The translations under genes were made by a program, and so were the position numbers. A DNA stretch of 8,498 nt from an uncultured Chloroflexota bacterium (GTDB lineage Bacteria; Chloroflexota; Dehalococcoidia; SM23-28-2; RBG-16-64-32), in contig CAJXNA010000075.1 in NCBI GenBank assembly GCA_913056415.1, positions 1 to 8,498 on the forward strand, written 5' to 3'. The notes beneath the pieces were generated by a model. That model did not search any database, was not told the DNA's origin, and saw only the letters and a program-made list of their open reading frames with translations. Position 1 is the stretch's first letter. Every line of letters starts with the position of its first letter. This document shows positions 1 through 6,595 of this stretch, one piece after another.

Positions 1-1365
1 GAGATCGTTCGGGAGGAGATTGCGGTGCGGGGTCGCAAGAAGCCGGTCGTGGAGGAGGTGCTGATCACTCGCCACGGGCCGGTGATCAGCCCGGCGATCA
101 AGGGCGAGACGCGCACGCTCGCTCTGCGCAGCGTGACCCTGGAGCGGGCGCATCAGATTCAGGGGGGCCTGATGCTGATGGGCGCCCGGGACTGGGATGA
201 GTTCCGGGAGGCGTTGCGGCTGTGGCCAGCGTCCTCGCAGAACTTCGGCTATGCGGACGTGGACGGGAATATCGGCTACCAGTTGGCGGGTCTGGTGCCC
301 ATCCGGGCGAAGGGACACGGCGTTCTCCCCGTTCCCGGCTGGACGGGCGAGTACGAGTGGACCGACTGGATCCCGTTCGATGAGCTGCCGTCCGTCTTCA
401 ATCCGTCCACCAACTGGGTGGCGACCGCGAATAACAAGATCGTGGACGACGACTATCCCTACTTCCTCTGCGTCGACTGGGCGGACAGCTACCGTCAGGA
501 GCGCATCATCGAGATGCTGGGGGAGAAGGAGAAGCTATCCATTGACGACTTCCGGCGCATGCAGGCGGACCAGCTATCTTTGCCGGCGCGGGAGCTGGTG
601 CCGCGGATGCTGGAGCTTGAGCCCGAAGACGAGTGGGGGAGACGGGCGCTCACCTTCATTCGGGCCTGGGACTACGTGGTGGCGGCGGACAGTGCGGCGG
701 CCTGCGTGTTCGAGGTGTTCTACACGCACCTGGTGCGGAAGGCGCTGGAGGAGAAGATCGGCTCCTGGTCGGACTTCTACCTGGGCCGCGGCATTCATCC
801 GCTGAAGTCAACCGGCACCTTCTTCGCCGAGGCGTCTTCCTGGCTGCTGGCGAAGATGAAGGGCAAGAAGAAGTGGTTTGCGGGGAAGAGCTGGAAGGAG
901 GCGATGGAGGAGGCGCTGGCCTCGGCGACGGCGGAGCTGCGGCAGCTCCTGGGCGACGACGTGTCGCAGTGGCAGTGGGGCCGTCTGCACCGGCAGACGT
1001 TTCGCCACGTCATGGGGCAGACGCGAGCCCTATCGCGATTGTTCAATCGCGGGCCGGTACCGGTAGGCGGCGACTCCAACACTGTGTGGCAGGCGTCCTA
1101 CGTGCCGTATCAGGGCTACGAGCTAAAGGCCTGGACGGCGTCCTACCGCCAGATCATCGACCTGGGTAACTTCGACAACAGCTTGGGGGTGATCCCCTCC
1201 GGCCAGTCCGGCCACCCGGGAAGCCGCCACTACGGGGACATGATCCGGATGTGGCAGGGGGTGGAGTATCACCCCATGCTGTGGGAGCGGCCGTCGGTCG
1301 AGCGGGAGGTGCGGGGACGGCTGGTGCTGCAGCCTCGGGGGAACGACGGCACGGAGGGAGCGTAG
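1..1365 (+). CDS. Penicillin acylase family protein, C-terminal part (5' end outside window)
   Basis: The reading frame is open from base 1, so the gene starts upstream and the GTG at 25 is only an internal valine. The 454 codons match the later beta-subunit part of penicillin/cephalosporin/homoserine-lactone acylases, Ntn hydrolases that cleave amide bonds after self-processing into alpha and beta chains. Visible family hallmarks are TRHGPVIS (about 70-93), a Y-x-DVDGNIGYQLAGLVP stretch (250-300), PGWTGEYEW followed by ATANNK (340-440, holding the Asn that usually supports the oxyanion hole), GGDSNTV (about 1068-1088), and the C-terminal GQSGHPGSRHYGD ... W ... YHPM block (1201-1280). The N-terminal nucleophile Ser, signal peptide and alpha chain are outside the window, so substrate and location cannot be read. 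The stop is TAG at 1363, 31 bases before the next gene. The family call is firm; substrate is unknown, and quorum-quenching acylase is only one possibility. Confidence 0.9.
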   Translation, partial: EIVREEIAVRGRKKPVVEEVLITRHGPVISPAIKGETRTLALRSVTLERAHQIQGGLMLMGARDWDEFREALRLWPASSQNFGYADVDGNIGYQLAGLVPIRAKGHGVLPVPGWTGEYEWTDWIPFDELPSVFNPSTNWVATANNKIVDDDYPYFLCVDWADSYRQERIIEMLGEKEKLSIDDFRRMQADQLSLPARELVPRMLELEPEDEWGRRALTFIRAWDYVVAADSAAACVFEVFYTHLVRKALEEKIGSWSDFYLGRGIHPLKSTGTFFAEASSWLLAKMKGKKKWFAGKSWKEAMEEALASATAELRQLLGDDVSQWQWGRLHRQTFRHVMGQTRALSRLFNRGPVPVGGDSNTVWQASYVPYQGYELKAWTASYRQIIDLGNFDNSLGVIPSGQSGHPGSRHYGDMIRMWQGVEYHPMLWERPSVEREVRGRLVLQPRGNDGTEGA

Positions 1366-1396
1366 GAAGCTGGACGCCGCTGACTCGAAGCTGGGC

Positions 1397-1912
1397 ATGG
1401 GCGAGGCGGTGACGGTCGTCCGCTATGATCCGGCGTGGCCTGACCTCTACGAACGAGAACGCTCACTGATAGCCCGCGCCCTCGGCGACCTCGCGCTCGC
1501 CATCGAGCATGTCGGAAGCACGGCCGTGCCCGACCTCGGCGCCAAGCCGATCATCGACATGATGATCGGCCTGCGCGACCTGGCTGACCACGAACGTTGC
1601 CTGCCGTCTCTACGGGGCGCGGGCTATGAGCACAAGGGCGAGCTCGACATCCCCGGCAGGCACTACTTCCGCAAGCCCGTGCGCGGCCCGCGGACGCACC
1701 AGATCCACATGGTTGAGTTAGGCTGCGACTTCTGGCAGCGGCACATCCTGTTCCGTGACTACTTGCGGGATCACCCGCAGGAGGCGCAGGGCTACTACGA
1801 CTTGAAGCTGCGGCTGGCGGAACGGTTTGGCACTGATCGACTGGGATACAACGAGGCCAAGACGGCGTTCATCGAGTCGGTGCTGGTCAGGGCGAGAGCG
1901 GCCGCCAGGTGA
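1397..1912 (+). CDS. GrpB/UPF0157 family nucleotidyltransferase-like protein
   Basis: A 171-residue protein of about the usual GrpB length. It has the family N-terminus V-x-YDPAWP-x-LYE (residues 8-19), the signature EHVGSTAVPDLGAKPIID (37-54), a central GRHYFRK segment and a C-terminal FRDYLRDHP ... Y-x-LK-x-x-LA segment. The family has a nucleotidyltransferase-like fold, and the GS at 40-41 with the downstream Asp54 look like remnants of the GS...D motif. Many members are uncharacterised and some are fused to CoaE, so no reaction is assigned. The ATG at 1397 puts the conserved YDPAWP at the expected distance from the N-terminus; the GTG at 1409 is an alternative. No Shine-Dalgarno is evident in the 31-base gap after the acylase. 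Its TGA overlaps the pgk GTG by 4 bases, which suggests co-translation with pgk. Confidence 0.88.
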   Translation: MGEAVTVVRYDPAWPDLYERERSLIARALGDLALAIEHVGSTAVPDLGAKPIIDMMIGLRDLADHERCLPSLRGAGYEHKGELDIPGRHYFRKPVRGPRTHQIHMVELGCDFWQRHILFRDYLRDHPQEAQGYYDLKLRLAERFGTDRLGYNEAKTAFIESVLVRARAAAR

Positions 1913-3114
1913 CCGGGGGAGCGGCGCGTAAGAAGACGGTCCGCGACATCGACGTTAACGGCAAGCGCGTGCTGGTGCGCGTGGACTACAACGTTCCCCT
2001 ACAGCCGGAGTCCGGCAACGTGCTGGACGACACGCGCATCAAGGCGACGCTGCCCACGATCGAGTATCTGCGCGAGAAGGGGGCGAAACTGATCCTCGCC
2101 TCGCACCTGGGGCGCCCGAAGGGGAAGCGTGAGCCTTCGCTGAGCCTGTCGCGCGTTGGGGAGCGGCTGGCGGAGCTGCTCGGTTCGCCCGTGAAGACGG
2201 CGGGCTGCTGTTGCGGGCCGGAGGTGCAGGAGGCGGCGCACTCGCTGGAGCCGGGCGAGGTGTTGCTGCTGGAGAACCTTCGCTTTCACGCGGAGGAGGA
2301 GGCGAACGACCCCGAGTACGCGAAGGCGCTGGCCAGCCTGGCGCAGGTGTACGTGAACGACGCCTTCGGGGCGGCGCACCGGGCGCACGCCAGCACGGAG
2401 GGGGTGGCGCGATACCTGCCGGCGGTGGCCGGTCTGCTGATGGAGAGGGAGCTGGAGTTCCTGGGCCGGGCGATTTCGGAGCCGGAGCGGCCCTACGCGG
2501 CGATCATCGGCGGGGCGAAGATCAGCACCAAGATGGCGGTGCTGGAGTCGCTGCTGGAGCGGGTGGACAAGCTGCTGATCGGCGGCGGCATGGCCAACAC
2601 GTTCCTCAAGGCCGAGGGGTTCAGCGTCGGCGAGTCGCTGGCGGAGGACGGGTTCCTGGAGCGAGCGCGGCAGGTGATGGCGCGGGCGAAGGAGAAGCGG
2701 GTGCTGCTGCTCCTGCCCACGGACGTAATCGTCGCCGACGAATTCGCGGCGGACGCGCAGGCGAAGCGAGTGTCCATCAAGGATGTGCCGGACGGCTGGC
2801 GGATCATGGACGTGGGCGAGATGACGGTGGACGTGTTCGCGAAGGCGCTGGAGGGTTGCAAGACCGTCGTCTGGAACGGCCCGATGGGCGTCATCGAGTT
2901 TGGCTCGTTCGCTCACGGGTCGCACCGGCTGGCGGGGGTGGTGGCGAACCTGAAGGGGGCGACGACGATCCTGGGCGGCGGCGAGACAGCGGCGGTGGTG
3001 GAGCAGCTGGGGATCGCGGGCCGGTTCTCGCACGTGAGCACGGGCGGCGGCGCGGCGCTGGAGCTCCTGGAGGGGCGGGAGCTGCCGGGGGTGGCGGCGC
3101 TGGCGGACGCGTGA
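1909..3114 (+). CDS. pgk: Phosphoglycerate kinase
   Basis: Cytosolic glycolytic enzyme that interconverts 1,3-bisphosphoglycerate + ADP and 3-phosphoglycerate + ATP. At 401 residues it has normal family length. The N-domain substrate site shows RVDYNVP (24-30), DDTRI (40-44), ASHLGRPKG (64-72), LLLENLRFH and YVNDAFGAAHRAHAS. The C-domain nucleotide site shows GGAKISTK, GGGMANTFLK, LLLPTD, VVWNGPMGVIEF, LGGGET (355-360) and HVSTGGGA (375-382). Two oddities: the usual D-x-GP-x-T is DVGEMT (301-306), with Glu for Pro, and three cysteines sit in a row at 100-102 before GPEV. The GTG at 1909 overlaps the GrpB stop as GTGA and gives the expected short N-terminus before KKTVRDIDV; no later start fits. 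Its stop overlaps the sugar dehydrogenase GTG in the same way. tpiA and apgM lie just downstream, so this is a triose-phosphate cluster. Confidence 0.98.
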   Translation: MTGGAARKKTVRDIDVNGKRVLVRVDYNVPLQPESGNVLDDTRIKATLPTIEYLREKGAKLILASHLGRPKGKREPSLSLSRVGERLAELLGSPVKTAGCCCGPEVQEAAHSLEPGEVLLLENLRFHAEEEANDPEYAKALASLAQVYVNDAFGAAHRAHASTEGVARYLPAVAGLLMERELEFLGRAISEPERPYAAIIGGAKISTKMAVLESLLERVDKLLIGGGMANTFLKAEGFSVGESLAEDGFLERARQVMARAKEKRVLLLLPTDVIVADEFAADAQAKRVSIKDVPDGWRIMDVGEMTVDVFAKALEGCKTVVWNGPMGVIEFGSFAHGSHRLAGVVANLKGATTILGGGETAAVVEQLGIAGRFSHVSTGGGAALELLEGRELPGVAALADA

Positions 3115-4433
3115 CCGACCTCATCCAGAGGCTCGGCGAGAGCTGGCGGCGCTTCTGGGCGCTTCCCTGGCGCTGGAAAGGGCCGGCGCTGGGCGGGGCC
3201 GGAGTGTTGGTGGCTGTCGCGATCGTCGTGGTCACGGTGGCGGTCGCCAGCGGGGGCGGTGACGATGACGAGATCATGGTTCAGCAGCCCACAGCCACAG
3301 CGGACAGGCCGACTCCGACCCCCGTGCCGAGCCCAACGCCGTCGCCCACTCCCGCACCAACGCCCGCGCCTGCCCCAAGGCCGCCGGCAGCCGCGCCGGT
3401 CGCCGGAGGCTACACGCTGACACAGGCGCTGCCTTCAGCCACCTTCAGTGGGATGCTCGGGTTCGCGCCGATACCGGGTTCGGGCAGCGAGGGGGTGGTG
3501 GTCACCCAGGACGGCGCCATCTGGCGGGTACCGCTGAGCGGGGGCGGCCCGGCCGCTGTCTACGGCGACCTGTCTGGGCTTCTGATCAGCGATCCCGGCT
3601 TCGAGGAGGGGCTCCTGGGGCTGGCGTTCTCGCCCGGCTTCCAGTCGGACGGGCGGGTGTACGTCTATTACACGGCCGGCGGGCCCAGACGCAGCGTCCT
3701 GTCGCGGTTTCAGGTCGTCGGCGGTGCTATGGACCTCGGAAGCGAGACCGTGCTCCTGGAGGTGCCGCAGCCGTTCGAGAATCACAACGGGGGCCAGATC
3801 GCCTTCGGCCCGGACGGGTATCTGTACGTGGCGCTCGGCGACGGTGGCTCCGGCGGCGACCCCAACGGGAACGGCCAGAACCTGTCGACGCTTCTGGGCT
3901 CGATCCTCCGGCTGGACGTCTCGGGCGTCGGTTACACGGTGCCGCCGAGCAACCCGTTCGGCTCCGAGATCTACGCCTACGGGTTGCGCAACCCCTGGCG
4001 GTTCAGCTTCGACCGCGCCAACGGCGACCTGTGGGCGGCGGACGTCGGCCAGGACCAGTGGGAGGAGGTCGACCGGATCGTCGCCGGTGGCAACTACGGC
4101 TGGAACGTCATCGAGGGGTTCGAGTGCTTCATCGCGGCGAGCTGCGACCAGGGCGGCCTGCGGCTGCCGCGGGCTGTTTACGGCCGCGACCTCGGCTGCT
4201 CGGTGACGGGAGGGTACGTCTATCGCGGCGCTTCCATGCCGGAGCTGGACGGCTGGTACGTCTACGGCGATTTCTGCAGCGGCCGCATCTGGGCCGTGAA
4301 CACGGCCGACAGCAGCCCAGCGGTCCTCATGGCCGAGACGGGGCTGCCCATCGCCTCCTTCGGGGAGCTGCCGGACGGCGAGCTGCTGGTGCTGACGTTC
4401 GCCAACGCTGTCTACCGGCTCACGCGGAGCTAG
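3111..4433 (+). CDS. Membrane-anchored PQQ-dependent sugar dehydrogenase-like (GSDH/Hhip) propeller protein
   Basis: A 440-residue protein. The short N-terminus is basic and Trp-rich (residues 1-23), followed by one hydrophobic helix (about 25-46), a Pro/Thr/Ser/Ala linker (about 60-98) and a six-bladed propeller domain (about 100-440). This implies an N-in anchor with the enzyme outside the membrane. Family motifs are GLLGLAFSPGF and VYVYYT, NHNGGQIAFGPDGYLY with His225 aligning with the catalytic-base His of soluble glucose dehydrogenase, GDGGSGGDP, YGLRNPWRFSFD with Arg293/Asn294 in the PQQ-contact position, the ADVGQDQWEEVD stretch, GGNYGWN-x-x-EG (326-336) and SVTGGYVYRG. Several cysteines, including Cys339, suggest external disulfides. 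Members oxidise aldose sugars with PQQ; some, such as Hhip-like proteins, have no shown enzyme activity, and I cannot tell which applies. The GTG at 3111 overlaps the pgk stop and is the only start that keeps the anchor. The same frame is open much further upstream only as a shadow of pgk. Confidence 0.88.
   Translation: MTDLIQRLGESWRRFWALPWRWKGPALGGAGVLVAVAIVVVTVAVASGGGDDDEIMVQQPTATADRPTPTPVPSPTPSPTPAPTPAPAPRPPAAAPVAGGYTLTQALPSATFSGMLGFAPIPGSGSEGVVVTQDGAIWRVPLSGGGPAAVYGDLSGLLISDPGFEEGLLGLAFSPGFQSDGRVYVYYTAGGPRRSVLSRFQVVGGAMDLGSETVLLEVPQPFENHNGGQIAFGPDGYLYVALGDGGSGGDPNGNGQNLSTLLGSILRLDVSGVGYTVPPSNPFGSEIYAYGLRNPWRFSFDRANGDLWAADVGQDQWEEVDRIVAGGNYGWNVIEGFECFIAASCDQGGLRLPRAVYGRDLGCSVTGGYVYRGASMPELDGWYVYGDFCSGRIWAVNTADSSPAVLMAETGLPIASFGELPDGELLVLTFANAVYRLTRS
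3309..3386 (+). repeat. Low-complexity Pro-Thr/Ser/Ala linker coding tract
   Basis: Alternating CCN-ACN/TCN/GCN codons encode PTPTPVPSPTPSPTPAPT and on to APAPRPP. This is an extended extracytoplasmic spacer between the membrane anchor and the propeller of the sugar dehydrogenase. Such tracts vary in length by replication slippage and often carry O-glycosylation, which is inference here. Confidence 0.85.
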
Positions 4434-4459
4434 GAGCTTCTGCGGGCAGGACCCGTCAA

Positions 4460-4471
4460 CTGGTAAACCAG
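4460..4471. promoter_or_regulatory. 12-base inverted repeat upstream of apgM
   Basis: CTGGT-AA-ACCAG is a perfect inverted repeat in the 66-base gap before apgM. It covers the place where the -35 element would lie relative to the CATAAT box at 4484 (TGGTAA at 4461, 17-base spacer). It could be a small operator or chance. A weaker CGGG/CCCG pair sits just upstream (4443-4455). No T-rich terminator follows the sugar dehydrogenase. Confidence 0.3.
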
Positions 4472-4489
4472 GCCCAAATCCCGCATAAT
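4461..4489 (+). promoter_or_regulatory. Candidate apgM promoter (leaderless type)
   Basis: CATAAT at 4484-4489 is close to the TATAAT consensus and ends 10 bases before the apgM ATG at 4500. The weak -35-like TGGTAA lies at 4461-4466 with a 17-base spacer. No Shine-Dalgarno occurs between the box and the ATG. Transcription would therefore start at or within a few bases of the ATG. The AT-rich patch stands out in this GC-rich region. Confidence 0.45.
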
Positions 4490-4499
4490 CGTTCCTGCC

Positions 4500-5765
4500 A
4501 TGGACCTCGATCTCGCCCGCCAGCTCTCCGTGACCGGCGAGTCCAAGATCATGCTGTTCGTGATCGACGGGCTGGGCGGCCTGCCGCAGCCGGAGACGGG
4601 CCGGACGGAGCTGGAGTCGGCGCGCACACCGAACCTGGACGCGCTGGCGAAGGAGAGCGTCTGCGGGTTCAGCCTGCCGGTGGCGCCGGGGGTGACACCG
4701 GGCAGCGGCCCCGGCCACACCGCGCTGTTCGGCTACGACCCTCTGAAGTACAGCATCGGCCGCGGGGTGCTGGAGGCGGCGGGGATCGACTTCGACCTGC
4801 GGCCGCAGGACGTCGCCGCGCGGGGCAACTTCTGCACCGTAGACGGCAAGGGCATGGTCAGCGACCGCCGGGCGGGACGCATCACAAGCGAGACCTGTGT
4901 TGAGCTGTGCGAGGAGCTGCGCAAGGTACGGCTGGAGGGCGTCGAGCTGTTCGTGGAGCCGGTGCGGGAATACCGCTTCGTGCTGGTGCTTCGGGGGGAT
5001 GGGCTTTCGGACGCGGTGGCGGACACGGACCCGCAGCGGGAGGGGGCGGAGCCGCTGGCGGCGCGGGCCACGGCGGCGGCGGGCGAGGCGACGGCCCGCC
5101 TGGTGAACCGGTTCGTGGAGGAGGCGAAGCGCATCCTGGCCGATCCTTCGACCCATTCGGCAAGCTCTCCGAGCGGAGCATCGGAGTCCGCAAAGCGGAC
5201 GGGAAAGGCCTCGCTGGCGAACATGCTGCTGCTGCGGGGGTTCGCGCGGCGTCCGGACTGGCCCTCGATGGCCGAGGTGTTCAAGCTGCGGCCGGCGGCG
5301 GTGGCTCACTACCCGATGTACCGGGGCCTGGCCAAGCTCGTCGGCATGGAGGCGCTGCCCACGGGGCCGGCTCTGGACGACTCTATCACCACAGTGCGCG
5401 AGAACTGGCGTCGCTTCGACTACTTTTTCCTGCATTACAAGTACAGCGACACGGCGGGGGAGGACGGAGACTTCGATCGCAAGGTGGCGAAGCTGGAGGA
5501 GGCGGACGCGGCGATACCATCGCTGCTGGCGTTGAAGCCGGACGTACTGATGGTGACGGGGGATCACTCGACGCCGGCTGTGCTGGCGGCGCACTCCTGG
5601 CATCCAGTGCCGTTTCTGATGCGGGCGCCGTGGACGCGGGCGGACGGGTGCGACGCCTTCAACGAGGTCGCGTTGCAGAATGGCTCGCTGGGTACGTTCC
5701 CGGCGGTGGAGGCGCTGCCCCTGGCGATGGCCCATGCCGGACGGCTCACGAAGTACGGCGCCTAG
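4500..5765 (+). CDS. apgM: 2,3-bisphosphoglycerate-independent phosphoglycerate mutase, archaeal (ApgM) type
   Basis: Interconverts 3- and 2-phosphoglycerate; a cytosolic metalloenzyme of the alkaline phosphatase superfamily. It has 421 residues, near family length. Visible are VIDGLGG with metal-ligand Asp23, PGSGPGHTALFGYDP with the probable nucleophile Ser69, SIGRGVLEA, the DRRAGRI segment (122-128), LANMLLLRG (239-247), KYSDTAGEDGD (314-324) and TGDHSTP with Asp355/His356. In iPGM/ApgM enzymes the C-terminal metal motif is normally D-x-x-x-H; here it is Asp317-x-x-x-Glu321. Residues about 215-236 form a Ser/Ala-rich insertion replacing the usual short HPxN..R-like segment, and its DNA is rich in inverted repeats. 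The ATG at 4500 gives the N-terminal extension expected before SKIMLFVIDG; an internal ATG at 4551 would remove the start of the first strand. It follows the sugar dehydrogenase by 66 bases and precedes tpiA by 56 bases. Confidence 0.95.
   Translation: MDLDLARQLSVTGESKIMLFVIDGLGGLPQPETGRTELESARTPNLDALAKESVCGFSLPVAPGVTPGSGPGHTALFGYDPLKYSIGRGVLEAAGIDFDLRPQDVAARGNFCTVDGKGMVSDRRAGRITSETCVELCEELRKVRLEGVELFVEPVREYRFVLVLRGDGLSDAVADTDPQREGAEPLAARATAAAGEATARLVNRFVEEAKRILADPSTHSASSPSGASESAKRTGKASLANMLLLRGFARRPDWPSMAEVFKLRPAAVAHYPMYRGLAKLVGMEALPTGPALDDSITTVRENWRRFDYFFLHYKYSDTAGEDGDFDRKVAKLEEADAAIPSLLALKPDVLMVTGDHSTPAVLAAHSWHPVPFLMRAPWTRADGCDAFNEVALQNGSLGTFPAVEALPLAMAHAGRLTKYGA
5142..5208. repeat. Inverted-repeat-rich in-frame insertion inside apgM
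   Basis: Within apgM there are two perfect inverted repeats: CTCCG-AG-CGGAG at 5167-5178 and GTCCGC-AAA-GCGGAC at 5186-5200. CTCCGA at 5167 can also pair with TCGGAG at 5181-5186, giving alternative folds. The stretch begins with GATCCTTCGAC, which resembles the start of palindromic dispersed elements I recall from Chloroflexota-like genomes. It encodes a low-complexity Ser/Ala/Gly segment where the family is normally shorter by roughly ten residues. The left and right borders are approximate. Confidence 0.5.
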
Positions 5766-5770
5766 CGATT

Positions 5771-5800
5771 CGCTGCGGATGAACACAGACGGAGACCGAT
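5771..5800. repeat. Possible dispersed-repeat remnant between apgM and tpiA
   Basis: The core GGATGAACACAGAC (5777-5790), followed by GGAGACCGAT, looks like a diverged copy of a short motif (GATGAACACAGATGGACACAGAT-like) that I recall as scattered between genes in many environmental bacterial genomes. This is from memory and only one copy is present here. It fills most of the apgM-tpiA gap and encodes nothing evident. Confidence 0.3.
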
Positions 5801-5812
5801 CTTTCAGCGTTT

Positions 5813-5817
5813 AGGAG
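5813..5817 (+). promoter_or_regulatory. Ribosome binding site deciding the tpiA start
   Basis: AGGAG lies 4 bases before the ATG at 5822 and only 1 base before the in-frame GTG at 5819. The spacing favours the ATG, so the longer start at 5819 is unlikely. Confidence 0.65.
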
Positions 5818-5821
5818 CGTG

Positions 5822-6595
5822 ATGGCTGTGCGAGTACCGGTAGTTGCGGCGAACTGGAAGTGCAACACCCGGCTGGAGAGCGCGATAGCGCTGGCGCGGG
5901 GGCTGCGGGAGTCGATAGACGGCGTGGCGGGGGTGGAGAAGGTGGTGTGCCCGCCGTTCGTGTACCTGGCTGCGGTAGGGGAGGCACTGCGGGATTCATC
6001 GCTAAGGCTAGGCTCGCAGGACATACACTGGCAGGACGACGTGGCGGCTACAGGAGAGATCGGCCCGCAGATGGTGGCGGAGCTGGCGCAGTACGCCATC
6101 ATCGGCCACTCGGAGCGGCGTCACCAGTTCGGCGAGACGGACGAGATGGTGAACCGCAAAGTGAAGGCGGCGCTGGCGGCTGGTCTGCGCCCCATCATGT
6201 GCGTGGGCGAGACGCTGGATGAGCGAGAGGCGGCCAGGACGGAGGAGGTGCTGGTGCGGCAGGTCCGCAGGGGGCTGGAGGGCGTGGACGTCCCCGACGG
6301 CTTCATCATCGCCTACGAGCCGGTATGGGCGATCGGCACCGGTCGGGCGGCCACGGCGGAGATCGCGGCGAAGGCGATAGAGGTCATCCGGCGAGAGGTG
6401 GCGTCGCTGGTCGGCGCAAGCAAGGCGGAGACGGTGCGCATCCTCTATGGCGGCAGCGTGACGCCGGAGAACGTGGCGGAGTTCGTCTCGCTGGAGGGTA
6501 TCGACGGGGCGCTGGTAGGCGGCGCCAGCCTCAAGGTCGACGCCTTCACGAGGATCGTGACGGAGACGGCGCGGGTGAAGGCGGCGGCGCGGTGA
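5822..6595 (+). CDS. tpiA: Triosephosphate isomerase
   Basis: Interconverts dihydroxyacetone phosphate and glyceraldehyde 3-phosphate in glycolysis and gluconeogenesis; cytosolic TIM barrel, normally a homodimer. The 257 residues match bacterial family length. All catalytic residues are present: Asn11 and Lys13 in AANWKCN, His96 in IIGHSERR, Glu166 in AYEPVWAIGTG followed by the flexible loop, and the phosphate-gripping YGGSV (209-213) and GGASL (233-237). Residue 14, after the catalytic Lys, is Cys rather than the more common Met; Cys at this position is known from trypanosomatid enzymes. The ATG at 5822 is chosen over the GTG at 5819 because of AGGAG spacing. The stop overlaps the miaA GTG as GTGA at 6592-6595. 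A separate promoter in the 56-base gap after apgM is not evident, so it is probably transcribed with apgM. Confidence 0.98.
   Translation: MAVRVPVVAANWKCNTRLESAIALARGLRESIDGVAGVEKVVCPPFVYLAAVGEALRDSSLRLGSQDIHWQDDVAATGEIGPQMVAELAQYAIIGHSERRHQFGETDEMVNRKVKAALAAGLRPIMCVGETLDEREAARTEEVLVRQVRRGLEGVDVPDGFIIAYEPVWAIGTGRAATAEIAAKAIEVIRREVASLVGASKAETVRILYGGSVTPENVAEFVSLEGIDGALVGGASLKVDAFTRIVTETARVKAAAR

Noticed and set aside
25..27. GTG at 25 as a real start of the acylase
   Set aside because: The frame is open to base 1 with family-like sequence directly after, and the catalytic N-terminal half of the enzyme must lie upstream.
1999..3033. A 344-codon minus-strand open frame inside pgk
   Set aside because: Same antisense shadow effect; Arg/Leu/Gln-rich composition and no motif.
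2211..3110. An extended N-terminus for the sugar dehydrogenase reaching back into pgk
   Set aside because: The translated part is Gly/Arg/Ala-rich frame-shadow sequence, and the GTG at 3111 gives a proper cytosolic tail plus membrane anchor.
4434..4499. A Rho-independent terminator after the sugar dehydrogenase
   Set aside because: Only 4-5 base-pair stems are present and no T-run follows.
3435..5786. A 783-codon open frame on the minus strand spanning the sugar dehydrogenase and apgM
   Set aside because: It is Arg/Gln/His-rich with no recognisable domain and runs across two clear opposite-strand genes and their gap. High GC content with strong third-position bias leaves antisense frames open.
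5819..5821. GTG as the tpiA start
   Set aside because: Only one base separates it from AGGAG; the ATG three bases later has workable spacing and gives the standard N-terminus.
6325..6591. An extended N-terminus for miaA inside tpiA
   Set aside because: The shadow of tpiA encodes Gly/Arg-rich filler; MiaA proteins begin just before the P-loop, as GTG 6592 gives.
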